Assembly: GCF_003626655.1 (NCBI RefSeq)
Contig: NZ_RBAN01000002.1
Coordinates: forward strand, 682,001 to 746,000
DNA length: 64,000 nt
From: Micromonospora costi
GTDB lineage: Bacteria; Actinomycetota; Actinomycetes; Mycobacteriales; Micromonosporaceae
Direction of reading: 5' to 3'
Below are positions 19,687 through 28,328 of this stretch, in pieces (position 1 is the first letter of the stretch; the number at the start of each line of letters is the position of its first letter). The position numbers and the translations under genes are program-made. The notes beneath the pieces were generated by a model. The model was not told the origin of the DNA. It did no database searches and saw nothing but the letters and a program-made list of their open reading frames with translations.

Positions 19687-20459
19687 GCGGGCCGGCGGGC
19701 GAACAGGTGCAGCTGGGCGGCGAGGTCCCGGTACGGTGGCCGGCCGGCGAGTGCCCGCTCCAGGTCGACGAGGGCGCCCGGCTGGCCGTCGGCGACCGTG
19801 GCCGGCAGCAGGTCGGCCAGGACGCGTACGCCGTGGATCTCCTCGACCACGAGCCCGGCGGCGCGCAGCAGCGCGGCGGCGCCGTCGGCGTCGTAGCGGC
19901 GGTGCAGCGTGTCCCGGGGGCCGGCGGCGCCGGTCGGGGTGGCGGCCAGGGCGGCCGCGACGTCCAGGTGGCCGTTCATGGCGCGGGCGAGCACGGCGGC
20001 GGCCCGGCCGGCCACCAGCACGCTGGCCGCGCCGCCGGGGCGCAGCGCGGTCGCCAGTGCGGCCACCACGGACTCCGGATCGTCGACCACCTCGAGGACC
20101 GCGTGGCAGAGCACCAGGTCAGCCGCGGCCGGTTCGACCAGGCCGGCGAGGGCGTCGCCGTCGCCCTGCACGGCACGTACCCGGTCGGCCACCCCCGCCT
20201 CGGCGGCCCGGCGGGTCAGCGCGGCGAGCGCGTCGGGGCTCGCGTCGACCACGGTCACCCGGTGCCCGGCCTGGGCGAGCGGGACGGCGAAGCCGCCCGT
20301 GCCGCCGCCGACGTCGAGGACGGTGAGGTCGTCGCCGCCCCGCCGGTCGAGTTCGGCGCGCAGCACGGACCAGATCACGGCGGTACGGGGGGTCAGCGGC
20401 GGCCCGGCGAACCGGCCTCGGGTCTGCTCCACCCGGTCGAGCCTAGTCACCCGGTCCAC
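19683..20459 (-). CDS. Class I SAM-dependent methyltransferase
   Basis: A 258-residue protein with the SAM-binding motif I LTVLDVGGGTGGFAVPLAQ (about 44-62), motif II RVTVVDASPDAL, a GDGDAL acidic loop, and ADLVLCHAVLEVVDDP as motif IV. The substrate is unknown; it looks like the SmtA/UbiE-like group often annotated as tRNA or small-molecule methyltransferase. The 4-base overlap with the phosphodiesterase suggests a shared job. Confidence 0.8.
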   Translation of the reverse strand: MDRVTRLDRVEQTRGRFAGPPLTPRTAVIWSVLRAELDRRGGDDLTVLDVGGGTGGFAVPLAQAGHRVTVVDASPDALAALTRRAAEAGVADRVRAVQGDGDALAGLVEPAAADLVLCHAVLEVVDDPESVVAALATALRPGGAASVLVAGRAAAVLARAMNGHLDVAAALAATPTGAAGPRDTLHRRYDADGAAALLRAAGLVVEEIHGVRVLADLLPATVADGQPGALVDLERALAGRPPYRDLAAQLHLFARRPA

Positions 20460-21383
20460 TCAGCCCTTGCGACCGGTCGTGGCGATGCCCTCGATGAAGT
20501 GGCGCTGCGCAAGGAAGAACAGGATGATCATCGGGACGGTGGCGATCACGCTGCCGGCGAGCACCACCTCCCACTGCTGTTCGCCGCCGTACCCGAACCG
20601 GTCCAACACGACCTTGAGCCCGCGGGGCAGGGTGTAGAGGTGCTCGTCGCGGAGGTAGATGAGCGGCTTGAGCAGGTCCGTCCAGCTCGCCTTGAACTCG
20701 AAGACGAACGCGACGAGCAGCGCCGGGCGGATCAGCGGGAAGGCCAGTTTCCAGAACAGCTGCGGGTAGCTCGCCCCGTCGACCCGGGCCGCCTCGAAGT
20801 ACTCGCGGGGCAGCGAGAGCAGGAACTGCCGCAGCAGGAAGATGTAGAAGGCCGAGCCGAACAGGTTGCCCGCCCACAGCGGCACCTGCGTGTCGGTGAG
20901 CCGCAGCTCCGACCAGATGAGGTACGTCGGGATCATGGTGACCGCGAACGGCAGCATCATGGTGGCCAGGACCAGCCCGAACAGCAGGTTCCGGCCGGGG
21001 AACCGGAAGTACGCGAACCCGAACGCCACCCAGGCGCTGGAGAGCGTGACCGCGGCCGCGGCGGCCACCCCGACCACCACGCTGTTGAGCAGCCAGGTGA
21101 CCAGGGGCGCCGCGCGCCAGGCGTCGGCGTAGTTGTCCGGCGCGAACGGCACCGGCAGGAACCCGGGCGCGAAGACGTACTCGCGGGGGCGCAGCGAGGC
21201 GCCGATCAGCCAGACGAACGGCAACATGAAGATCACCGCGGCGCCCACCAGGGCGCACACGAACAGCACGCGCTGCCACACCGGGCGGCGCCCCTCCTGC
21301 GCCGCCGGTCGGCGGAGCGCCGTCCCGGCCGGCTCGACGCCGGATACCGGGGCGACGGCGCTCCGCTCGACCGCGGCCGTCAC
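20460..21383 (-). CDS. Sugar ABC transporter permease (MalG type)
   Basis: This 307-residue inner-membrane permease has six predicted membrane segments and the EAA loop (EYFEAARVDGASYPQLFWKLAFPLIRP, spread over about 196-222) that contacts the ATPase. It is the second permease of a carbohydrate uptake type 1 system. The GTG start at 21383 overlaps the stop of a small bridging ORF (GTGA). No ATPase gene is present nearby; a shared MsiK-type ATPase is usual in actinobacteria. Confidence 0.92.
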   Translation of the reverse strand: MTAAVERSAVAPVSGVEPAGTALRRPAAQEGRRPVWQRVLFVCALVGAAVIFMLPFVWLIGASLRPREYVFAPGFLPVPFAPDNYADAWRAAPLVTWLLNSVVVGVAAAAAVTLSSAWVAFGFAYFRFPGRNLLFGLVLATMMLPFAVTMIPTYLIWSELRLTDTQVPLWAGNLFGSAFYIFLLRQFLLSLPREYFEAARVDGASYPQLFWKLAFPLIRPALLVAFVFEFKASWTDLLKPLIYLRDEHLYTLPRGLKVVLDRFGYGGEQQWEVVLAGSVIATVPMIILFFLAQRHFIEGIATTGRKG

Positions 21384-21556
21384 GACTCGGCCCCCGCCGC
21401 CGGGTCGCGCTCGGCCCGGGAACGCCGGGCGTTGGCCACCGGGCCGTCGGTCACCTCGTACTCGCGCGGCTCCGTGTGGTGCTCCGGCACCCAGCCGGCG
21501 GCGAGCCGCGTACGACGCGCGTTGGCCACACCGTTGTGGCCGTTGATCCCCGTCAC
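21380..21556 (-). CDS. 58-residue ORF bridging malF- and malG-type genes
   Basis: A 59-codon frame begins with GTG 21556 overlapping the MalF-type stop (GTGA, 21556-21553). It ends in a TGA overlapping the MalG-type GTG (21383-21380). The product contains an internal near-repeat: GVANARRTRLAAG and GPVANARRSRAER. It is hydrophilic, basic and has no membrane segment. I recognise no family. The exact overlaps at both ends argue that ribosomes translate it while moving from one permease cistron to the next. Confidence 0.6.
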   Translation of the reverse strand: MTGINGHNGVANARRTRLAAGWVPEHHTEPREYEVTDGPVANARRSRAERDPAAGAES

Positions 21557-22518
21557 TTGTCTTCCCCTTCGTAGTACACGAACCGGTTGCTGAGCTTCAC
21601 CTGCACCAGCGTGATCACCATGATGATCAGGAAGAGCAGCCAGGCCATCGCCGAGGCGTACCCCATGTGCAGGAACTGGAAGGCCTCCTGGAACAGGTGG
21701 ATGACGTAGAACGTCGCGGCGTCGCTGTTGAACCTGTTCTGCGTCTCGCGGTTGCCGAAGTACATGGTGTAGACCTCGGTGAACATCTGCAGCGACGCGA
21801 TCGTGTTGACGATCAGCGTGAAGAAGAGCGCACCGGAGATCATCGGCAGGGTCACGTGCCGGAACCGGGCCCAGCCGCCGGCCCCGTCGATGCTCGCCGC
21901 CTCGTACAGGTCGCGCGGCACGTTCTGCAGCGCCGCCAGGTAGATGATCACGGTGGAGCCGAGGCTCCAGAGACTCATGAGGACGATGCCCGGCATCACC
22001 CAGTGCGGGTCCGTGGTCCAGCTCGGGCCGTCGATCCCCACCAGGGCGAGCCCCCGGTTGATGAGGCCGTCCTGGGTGTTGAGCAGCAGCAGGAACAGGA
22101 TGCCGACGGCCACCGCCGGCGTCATCACCGGCAGGTAGAAGACGGTCCGGAAGAAACCCTGCAACCGTCCCACCCGCTTGAGCAGCAGCGCCAGGCCCAG
22201 CGAGATGACCATCACGAGCGGCACGTGCAACGCCGTGTAGTAGACGGTGTTGCCGAGGGCGCGGGCGACCTGCGGGTCCGCCATCAACTCCCGGTAGTTG
22301 TCCAGCCCGGTGTACTCCGGCGGGTTGATCACGTCGTACTCGGTGAGGCTCAGCCAGGCGCTCGCGATCATCGGGCCGGCCTGGAACACCAGGAACCCCA
22401 CGATCCACGGCGCCAGGAACAGCCATGCCCAGCGGGCCTCCCGCCGGGCCAGCGACGGACGACGTCGCCGGCCCGGAGCGGGAGCGCTCGGTGCGGGAGC
22501 GCTGACGGTGGTGGCCAT
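21553..22518 (-). CDS. Sugar ABC transporter permease (MalF type)
   Basis: The 321-residue permease has six membrane segments and the EAA loop (RDLYEAASIDGAGGWARFRHVTLPMIS in pieces, about 224-250). The N-terminus is basic (RRRRPSLARREARWAW) and cytoplasmic. It lies 6 bases downstream of the substrate-binding lipoprotein gene. The product is a half-channel of a carbohydrate importer; the sugar cannot be deduced. Confidence 0.92.
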   Translation of the reverse strand: MATTVSAPAPSAPAPGRRRRPSLARREARWAWLFLAPWIVGFLVFQAGPMIASAWLSLTEYDVINPPEYTGLDNYRELMADPQVARALGNTVYYTALHVPLVMVISLGLALLLKRVGRLQGFFRTVFYLPVMTPAVAVGILFLLLLNTQDGLINRGLALVGIDGPSWTTDPHWVMPGIVLMSLWSLGSTVIIYLAALQNVPRDLYEAASIDGAGGWARFRHVTLPMISGALFFTLIVNTIASLQMFTEVYTMYFGNRETQNRFNSDAATFYVIHLFQEAFQFLHMGYASAMAWLLFLIIMVITLVQVKLSNRFVYYEGEDK

Positions 22519-22524
22519 GACCGG

Positions 22525-23874
22525 CTACTTCGCGGCCTTGTCCAGTGCGGCCGTCGCCTCCTGCTGGGCGCGGGCCAGCGCCTCCGCCGGCTGCGCCTGG
22601 CCCGCGAGCACCCGGTTCACGGCGTCGTACCAGGCCTTGTCGAACTCGGCGCCGGCTGGCGAGGCCGGCATGGCGAACGCGACGTCCTGGACCGACCGGA
22701 TGGTCGCCACGGCGTCGTCGAAGCGCTTGTTGCCCGTCGGCTGGTACAGCTCGTCGAAGATCTTCTTGTCGGCCTCGACGTTGCCGGTCCACACCCCTGT
22801 GAACGGCTGGCCGGCGGCCTTGCGGGCGTCGGCGCGCGCCTTCGCGGCGGCGAGCCAGGTGTCGGTGGCCGTCATCTGCTTGGCGAAGGCGCAGGCGGCG
22901 TCCGGGTTCTTGGCGCCCTTGGTGATCACCCAGGCCTGCCCGGAGGACATGGTCAGCGGCTTGCCCTGCCGATCCACGAACGGCTTGACCACCAGCTCGG
23001 CCTTCGGGCTGTTCTTGGACGCCTGGTTGAGGAACCACTCCTCCATCGGCCAGGCGACGATCTGCTTCTTGACCAGCGGGTTCTGCGCCCCGAAGAAGTC
23101 GAACGTGTCCCGGAACGACTTGAACCTGCCGAACCCGCCCTGGTCCTGGACGAGCTTCAGGCCGGTGGTCAGCGCCTCGACCACCTTGGGGTCGTCCAGC
23201 CTGGCGGTCCGCCCGTCCTGGCTGATCATGTCGACCCCGTTCGCCCTGGCCCACATGGGCAGGAACTCGGGGATCTTCGGGTCTATTCCGATCCGGTCGA
23301 GCCGGCCGCCGGAGACGTGCGCGAGCTTCGCGTTGAGCGCCGGCAGGCCAGCCCAGTCGGCCAGGTTCACGTCGGCGGCGGTGAGGCCGGCATCCTTGAG
23401 CAGGGACTCGTTGAGGTAGAGCACGCGGACGCTGGAGAACTCGGGGATGCCGTAGACCGTGCCGTCCAGGGTGACCTGGTCCTTGGCGGCCGGCCGGTAC
23501 TGCGCCATGTCGATGTTCTGCTTCTCGATACAGTCGGTGAGCGGCTGGATCGAGCCCCGGGTGGCGTACGTGCCGATGAGCTTGCGGTCCATGTAGACCA
23601 GGTCCGGCGGGTTGCCCGAGGCCACCGCGGAGAGAAACTGCTGCTCGTCGAAGGAACCCTCGGTGATCTTCAGGTCGACGTCCGGGTGGTCACGCTTGAA
23701 CGCGTCGACCCGGGTGCTGGCGATCTCGTCGGAGAGGCCGAAACCCATCGTGCTGAGCGTGCCCTTGGCGGCGGTGCCACCGCTGTCCTTCCCGCCACCG
23801 CCGACTCCCCCGCAACCGCTGACCGCCAGGGCGAGCACCCCGGCGAGCGCGGTCGCCCGCAGTTTCCGTGACAT
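22525..23874 (-). CDS. Extracellular solute-binding lipoprotein (carbohydrate ABC importer)
   Basis: This 449-residue protein starts MSRKLRATALAGVLALAVSGCG, a lipoprotein signal with the lipobox AVSGC. The mature part has the bilobed family 1 fold signatures (FKRDHPDVDLKITEGSFDEQ, VYGIPEFSSVRVLYLNESLL, ANGVDMISQDGRTARLDDP). I start at ATG 23874 because AGGAGG lies 5 bases upstream. It is first in the binding protein - permease - bridging ORF - permease operon. Upstream, the palindrome GAAATTTC (23938-23945) may belong to a control site. Confidence 0.9.
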   Translation of the reverse strand: MSRKLRATALAGVLALAVSGCGGVGGGGKDSGGTAAKGTLSTMGFGLSDEIASTRVDAFKRDHPDVDLKITEGSFDEQQFLSAVASGNPPDLVYMDRKLIGTYATRGSIQPLTDCIEKQNIDMAQYRPAAKDQVTLDGTVYGIPEFSSVRVLYLNESLLKDAGLTAADVNLADWAGLPALNAKLAHVSGGRLDRIGIDPKIPEFLPMWARANGVDMISQDGRTARLDDPKVVEALTTGLKLVQDQGGFGRFKSFRDTFDFFGAQNPLVKKQIVAWPMEEWFLNQASKNSPKAELVVKPFVDRQGKPLTMSSGQAWVITKGAKNPDAACAFAKQMTATDTWLAAAKARADARKAAGQPFTGVWTGNVEADKKIFDELYQPTGNKRFDDAVATIRSVQDVAFAMPASPAGAEFDKAWYDAVNRVLAGQAQPAEALARAQQEATAALDKAAK

Positions 23875-24054
23875 GGCATCCTCCTGAGACCGCACGGGCC
23901 ACCCTGCCCGCGCGGACCAGCACTTCTCCTCTTCTCCGAAATTTCAAACCCCCGATGCGGCGATTCCGCCTCTGCCGGTAAGCGCCTGTGGCCTGGGTCT
24001 CGCGGGAGGTGGGCCGTCGCCCGGTCCGCCGACCCAGCGGTCAGGCTCGTCCGC

Positions 24055-24774
24055 GTGATCCTGCCGCTCGTCGCGTTCGGCATCGTGCTGCTCGGCGCCT
24101 TCGCCCAGGCGGTCAGCGGCTTCGGCTACGCGCTGGTGACCGTACCGTTGCTGGCCGCGACGATCGATCCCCGCTCCGCGGTCGTGGTCTCCGCGCTGAC
24201 CAGCATCGGGCTGACCCTCACGGCCGCCGTCCGGGAGCGCGCGTACGCCCGGTGGCGGGTCGCGGCGATCCTCAACGCCGCCGCGCTGCTCGGCCTCCCG
24301 GTGGGCCTGCTCGTGCTGGCGCGGGCGCCGGAACGGGCGCTCAGCGCGATCATCGCGGTGGTGGTGCTCGGCTGCGTCGCCCTGGTCTGGTCCGGCGTCC
24401 GGATCCGCACCGGGCCGGTGGGGCTCGGCGCGGTCGGCGTGCTCGTCGGCGTGCTCACCGCCGCCACCGGCACCAACGGGCCGCCGCTCGTCGCCGCCTT
24501 CCACTCGCTCGGCTACGAGCCGCGCGTGTTCCGGGCGACGGTGGCCGCGACGTTCGCCGGCACCGGCCTCATGGGACTGGCGGGATTCCTGCTCGCCGGT
24601 CAAGTGCACGCCGACGTGCTGCGGCTCTCCCTCGTCGCGCTGCCCGCCGTGCCCCTGGGCTGGTGGCTGGGCAACCGGGTGTTCCACCGGATCGACCCGA
24701 GGGTGTTCCGGCGGATCGTGCTACTGGGGCTGATCGGCAGCGCCGGCACGGCGCTCGCCGCCCTGGCCGGCTGA
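24055..24774 (+). CDS. TauE/SafE-family membrane transporter
   Basis: The 239-residue protein has about seven or eight hydrophobic helices. It shows the two internal half-repeats of the family: GAFAQAVSGFGYALVTVPLL near the N-terminus and GVLTAATGTNGPPLVAAFHS in the middle. TauE/SafE proteins export sulfite, sulfoacetate or other small organic anions; the substrate here is unknown. It is divergent from the ABC operon and convergent with dnaE2. The start is GTG 24055. Confidence 0.85.
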   Translation: MILPLVAFGIVLLGAFAQAVSGFGYALVTVPLLAATIDPRSAVVVSALTSIGLTLTAAVRERAYARWRVAAILNAAALLGLPVGLLVLARAPERALSAIIAVVVLGCVALVWSGVRIRTGPVGLGAVGVLVGVLTAATGTNGPPLVAAFHSLGYEPRVFRATVAATFAGTGLMGLAGFLLAGQVHADVLRLSLVALPAVPLGWWLGNRVFHRIDPRVFRRIVLLGLIGSAGTALAALAG

Positions 24775-24803
24775 CGGCCGGTCGGCCGCTGCGGGGTGGC
24801 GGG

Positions 24804-27800
24804 TCAGCGGAAGTCGCGGGAGGCCGGGCTGACCGGCGGCTCGATCGCGTCCAGCCGGTCGGCGACCAGGTTGAGCACGCCCTCGTGCCGCTCCAGCCGG
24901 CCCCGCACCACGAGACCGGCGCTCGTGCGGGCCACCCGCCGGTAGCGCTGCCACAGCCCCGGCGAGCAGGTCACGTTGAGCATGCCGGTCTCGTCCTCGA
25001 GGTTGAGGAAGGTGACCCCGCTGGCGGTCGCCGGCCGCTGCCGGTGGGTCACGATCCCGCCGACCCGGATCCGCTGGCCGGGCTCCACCCGACCGAGCCC
25101 GGCGATCGGCACCGCGCCGACGGCGTCCAGCCGGTCACGGATGAACCGGGCCGGGTGACTCTCCGGGGACAGGCCGGTGGCCCAGACGTCGGCGACCAGC
25201 CGGTCCACCGCCTCCATCCCGGGCAGGGTGGGCGGGGACGCGCCGGTCACCGTGCCGGGCAGCCGGCCCGGCCGGTCCTGGGCCGCCGCGCCGGCGGCCC
25301 AGAGCGCCTGCCGGCGGCTCAGCCCGAAACAGGCGAAGGCGTCCGCGGTGGCCAGCGCCTCCAGCTGCGCGGCGGTCAGGCCGACCCGCCGGGCCAGGTC
25401 CGGCATGTCCCGGTACGGCCCGCCGGCCGTCCGCTCGGCCTCGATCCGCTCGGCCACCTCGTCGCCGAGGGTACGCACGCTGGACAGTCCGAGCCGGACG
25501 GCGGGCCCGCCCAGCCCCCACGCGTGCGGCGGCTCCCCCGGCACGCTGCCCCAGCGGGTCTGGGGGGTGGACTCCAGCACCGCCTTCGCCCCGCTCGCGT
25601 TGATGTCCGGCCGGCGTACCTCCACCCCGTGACGGCGGGCGTCGTCGACCAGGGTCTGCGGCGAGTAGAAGCCCATCGGCTGGGCGTTGAGCAGCGCCGC
25701 CAGGAACGGGCCCGGGTGGTAGCGCTTGAGCCACGAACTGGCGTAGACCAGGTAGGCGAAGCTCATCGCGTGGCTCTCCGGGAAGCCGTAGCTCGCGAAC
25801 GCGGTGAGCTTGCGGTAGACGTCGTCGGCCAGCTCGCCGGTGATGCCCCGCTCCGCCATGCCGGCGTAGAGGCGGTCGGCGATCTTCGCCATCCGCTCCA
25901 CCGAGCGCTTCGCCCCCATCGCCCGGCGCAACTGGTCGGCGCCGGCCGCGTCGAAGCCGGCCAGGTCTATGGCGAGCTGCATGAGCTGCTCCTGGAACAG
26001 CGGCACGCCGAGGGTCTTCTCCAGAGCGTTGCGCATCAGCGGGTGCGCGAAGGTCACCGGCTCCTGGCCGTTGCGGCGCCGGATGTACGGGTGCACCGAG
26101 CCGCCCTGGATGGGGCCGGGCCGGATGAGCGCCACCTCGACCACCAGGTCGTAGAACTCGCGGGGCTTGAGCCGGGGCAGGGTGGCCATCTGCGCCCGGC
26201 TCTCCACCTGGAACACCCCGACCGAGTCGGCCCGGCAGAGCATGTCGTAGACCTCCGGGTCGTCCAGCGTCATGTCGCCGAGGTCCAGACTCATCCCGAT
26301 CATGTCGTAGCCGTAGTGCAGCGCGGAGAGCATGCCGAGGCCGAGCAGGTCGAACTTGACCAGGCCGACGGCGGCGCAGTCGTCCTTGTCCCACTGGAGC
26401 ACGCTGCGGCCGGGCATCCGCCCCCACTCCACCGGGCAGACCTCGATCACCGGACGGTCGCAGATCACCATCCCGCCGGAGTGGATGCCGAGGTGCCGGG
26501 GGAACGTCTGCAGTTCGTTGGCGTACTCGACGACCTGCTCGGGGATGTCCGCCACGTCGACCGCGGCGACCGAGCCCCACCGGTCGATCTGCTTGCTCCA
26601 CGCGTCCTGCTGGCCGGGCGAGAAGCCGAACGCCTTGGCCACGTCCCGCACCGCCGAGCGGGGCCGGTACGAGATGACGTTGGCCACCTGGGCGGTGTGC
26701 TCCCGGCCGTAGCGGGTGTAGACGTGCTGGATCACCTCCTCCCGGCGGTCGGACTCGATGTCCACGTCGATGTCCGGCGGCCCGTCCCGCTCCGGTGCGA
26801 GGAACCGCTCGAAGAGAAGCTGGTGCCGGACCGCGTCGACGTTGGTGATCCGCAGCGCGTAGCAGACCGCCGAGTTCGCGGCCGAACCCCGGCCCTGGCA
26901 GTAGATGTCCTGTTCCCGGCAGAACGTGACGATGTCGTAGACCACCAGGAAGTAGCCGGGGAAGCCCAGCGACTCGATCATGTCCAGTTCGTGGTCGAGC
27001 TGCGCGTACGCCGTCGGGTGCGCCTCCCGCGGGCCGTAGCGCTCCCGGGCCCCCTGCTCGGTCAAGTGGCGCAGCCAGCTCATCTCGGTGTGCCCCGGCG
27101 GCACCGGGTACGCGGGCAGCTCCGGCGCGACCAGCTGGAGGTCGAAGGCCAGCTCGGCGCCGAACTCCGCGGCCCGGGCCACCGCACCCGGGTACGCGGC
27201 GAACCGGGCCGTCATCTCGGCCCCGCTGCGCAGGTGGGCGGTGGCGGCGGCGGGCAGCCAGCCGTCGATCTCGTCCAGGCTGCGCCGGGCCCGGACGGCG
27301 GCGACCGTGGTGGCCAGCCGGCGTCGCCCCGGGGTCGCGTAGTGCACGTTGTTGGTGGCCACCGTGGGCAGGCCCGCCGCGGCGGCCAGCTCGGCGAGCG
27401 CGTCGTTGCGGTCCGCGTCGACCGGGTGGCCGTGGTCGGTGAGTTCCACCGCGACGGTCTCCGCGCCGAAGAGCGCGGTCAGCCGGTCCAGTTCGCGGGC
27501 CGCCGCGTCGACGCCCTCGGTGAGCAGCGCCGCCGGCACGTGCCCCTTGCGGCAGCCGGTGAGCACCAGCACGTGGTCGCGCAGTTCATCGGCCACCTCC
27601 TCCAGCTCGCCGTAGACCGGCCGGCCCTTCTCTCCGCCGCGCAGCTGGGCCCGGGCGATCGTGCTGGCCAACCGGGCGTACCCCTCGTGGCCGTGGGCCA
27701 GCACCAGCAGGTGCCGCCCGAGCGGGTCCGGTTCCCCGTTCTGCGGGCCGGGCAGGCCGAGGGAGAGTTCGGCGCCGAAGATGGTGGGCAGGTGCAGCGT

Positions 27801-28175
27801 CCGGGCCGCCTCGGCGAAGCGCACCACGCCGTAGAAGCCGTCGTGGTCGGTGACGGCGAGCGCGGTGAGCCCCAGCCGGGCCGCCTCCTCGGCCAGCTCC
27901 TCCGGGTGGCTGGCCCCGTCGAGGAAGCTGAAGTTGGTGTGGGCGTGCAGCTCGGCGTACGGGACCGCGCCCTCCGGGCGGGTCACCGCGGGCGGCTGGT
28001 ACTGCTCCCGCTTGCGGCTCCAGGCGGGGCTGTCCCCGCCGTCGGCGTCCACCGCCAGCGGGTCGACCACGTGCAGGTGCCGCTCGTCGCGGGACCGCCC
28101 CCGGCCGCCGCCGGGGCGGCCGGAGAGCACCCGTTCCAGCTCGGACCAGGGCATCTTCGGGTTGTGGAAGCTCAT
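24804..28175 (-). CDS. dnaE2: DnaE2, error-prone DNA polymerase III alpha subunit
   Basis: DnaE2 extends past lesions during SOS mutagenesis with ImuA' and ImuB. The 1123-residue protein has an N-terminal PHP domain (AELHAHTNFSFLDGASHPEE, from about 75) and the polymerase catalytic Asp motif (GPPDIDVDIES, about 462). It also has the conserved QGRGSAANS, a GFPESHAMSFAYLVYASSWL helix-hairpin-helix region and an OB-fold (RIRVGGIVTHRQRPATA). Length fits DnaE2 rather than DnaE1. It lies downstream of imuB with a 153-base gap that contains a strong hairpin. Confidence 0.95.
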   Translation of the reverse strand: MSFHNPKMPWSELERVLSGRPGGGRGRSRDERHLHVVDPLAVDADGGDSPAWSRKREQYQPPAVTRPEGAVPYAELHAHTNFSFLDGASHPEELAEEAARLGLTALAVTDHDGFYGVVRFAEAARTLHLPTIFGAELSLGLPGPQNGEPDPLGRHLLVLAHGHEGYARLASTIARAQLRGGEKGRPVYGELEEVADELRDHVLVLTGCRKGHVPAALLTEGVDAAARELDRLTALFGAETVAVELTDHGHPVDADRNDALAELAAAAGLPTVATNNVHYATPGRRRLATTVAAVRARRSLDEIDGWLPAAATAHLRSGAEMTARFAAYPGAVARAAEFGAELAFDLQLVAPELPAYPVPPGHTEMSWLRHLTEQGARERYGPREAHPTAYAQLDHELDMIESLGFPGYFLVVYDIVTFCREQDIYCQGRGSAANSAVCYALRITNVDAVRHQLLFERFLAPERDGPPDIDVDIESDRREEVIQHVYTRYGREHTAQVANVISYRPRSAVRDVAKAFGFSPGQQDAWSKQIDRWGSVAAVDVADIPEQVVEYANELQTFPRHLGIHSGGMVICDRPVIEVCPVEWGRMPGRSVLQWDKDDCAAVGLVKFDLLGLGMLSALHYGYDMIGMSLDLGDMTLDDPEVYDMLCRADSVGVFQVESRAQMATLPRLKPREFYDLVVEVALIRPGPIQGGSVHPYIRRRNGQEPVTFAHPLMRNALEKTLGVPLFQEQLMQLAIDLAGFDAAGADQLRRAMGAKRSVERMAKIADRLYAGMAERGITGELADDVYRKLTAFASYGFPESHAMSFAYLVYASSWLKRYHPGPFLAALLNAQPMGFYSPQTLVDDARRHGVEVRRPDINASGAKAVLESTPQTRWGSVPGEPPHAWGLGGPAVRLGLSSVRTLGDEVAERIEAERTAGGPYRDMPDLARRVGLTAAQLEALATADAFACFGLSRRQALWAAGAAAQDRPGRLPGTVTGASPPTLPGMEAVDRLVADVWATGLSPESHPARFIRDRLDAVGAVPIAGLGRVEPGQRIRVGGIVTHRQRPATASGVTFLNLEDETGMLNVTCSPGLWQRYRRVARTSAGLVVRGRLERHEGVLNLVADRLDAIEPPVSPASRDFR

Positions 28176-28232
28176 CCGGCCACCCGTGTCGCCGTCGGCC
28201 CACGCCCCGCGGACGGCGCCTTCGACGAGCGT

Positions 28233-28268
28233 GATGCCTCAGGGGCACAGTGATGCCCCAGAGGCATC
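28233..28268. repeat. Hairpin between imuB and dnaE2
   Basis: GATGCCTC-A-GGGGCA (28233-28247) pairs with TGCCCC-A-GAGGCATC (28254-28268): 14 bp interrupted by one A-A mismatch, loop CAGTGA. It lies 58 bases upstream of the dnaE2 start. It could attenuate or process the imuB-dnaE2 transcript, or be a dyad operator. Confidence 0.7.
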
Positions 28269-28328
28269 AGGTCGTCGGGCGCGGGTGCCCACCGCCGGGA
28301 CACGCCCGGGCACCACACCCCGCCGTGC

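Noticed and set aside
23938..23945. GAAATTTC as a firm operator for the sugar importer
   Set aside because: An 8-base palindrome alone is too short to support the claim; noted only as a possibility under the binding-protein gene.
24804..28253. Very long plus-strand frame opposite dnaE2
   Set aside because: The product is His/Arg/Val-rich with no family resemblance, while the minus strand encodes an intact DnaE2.
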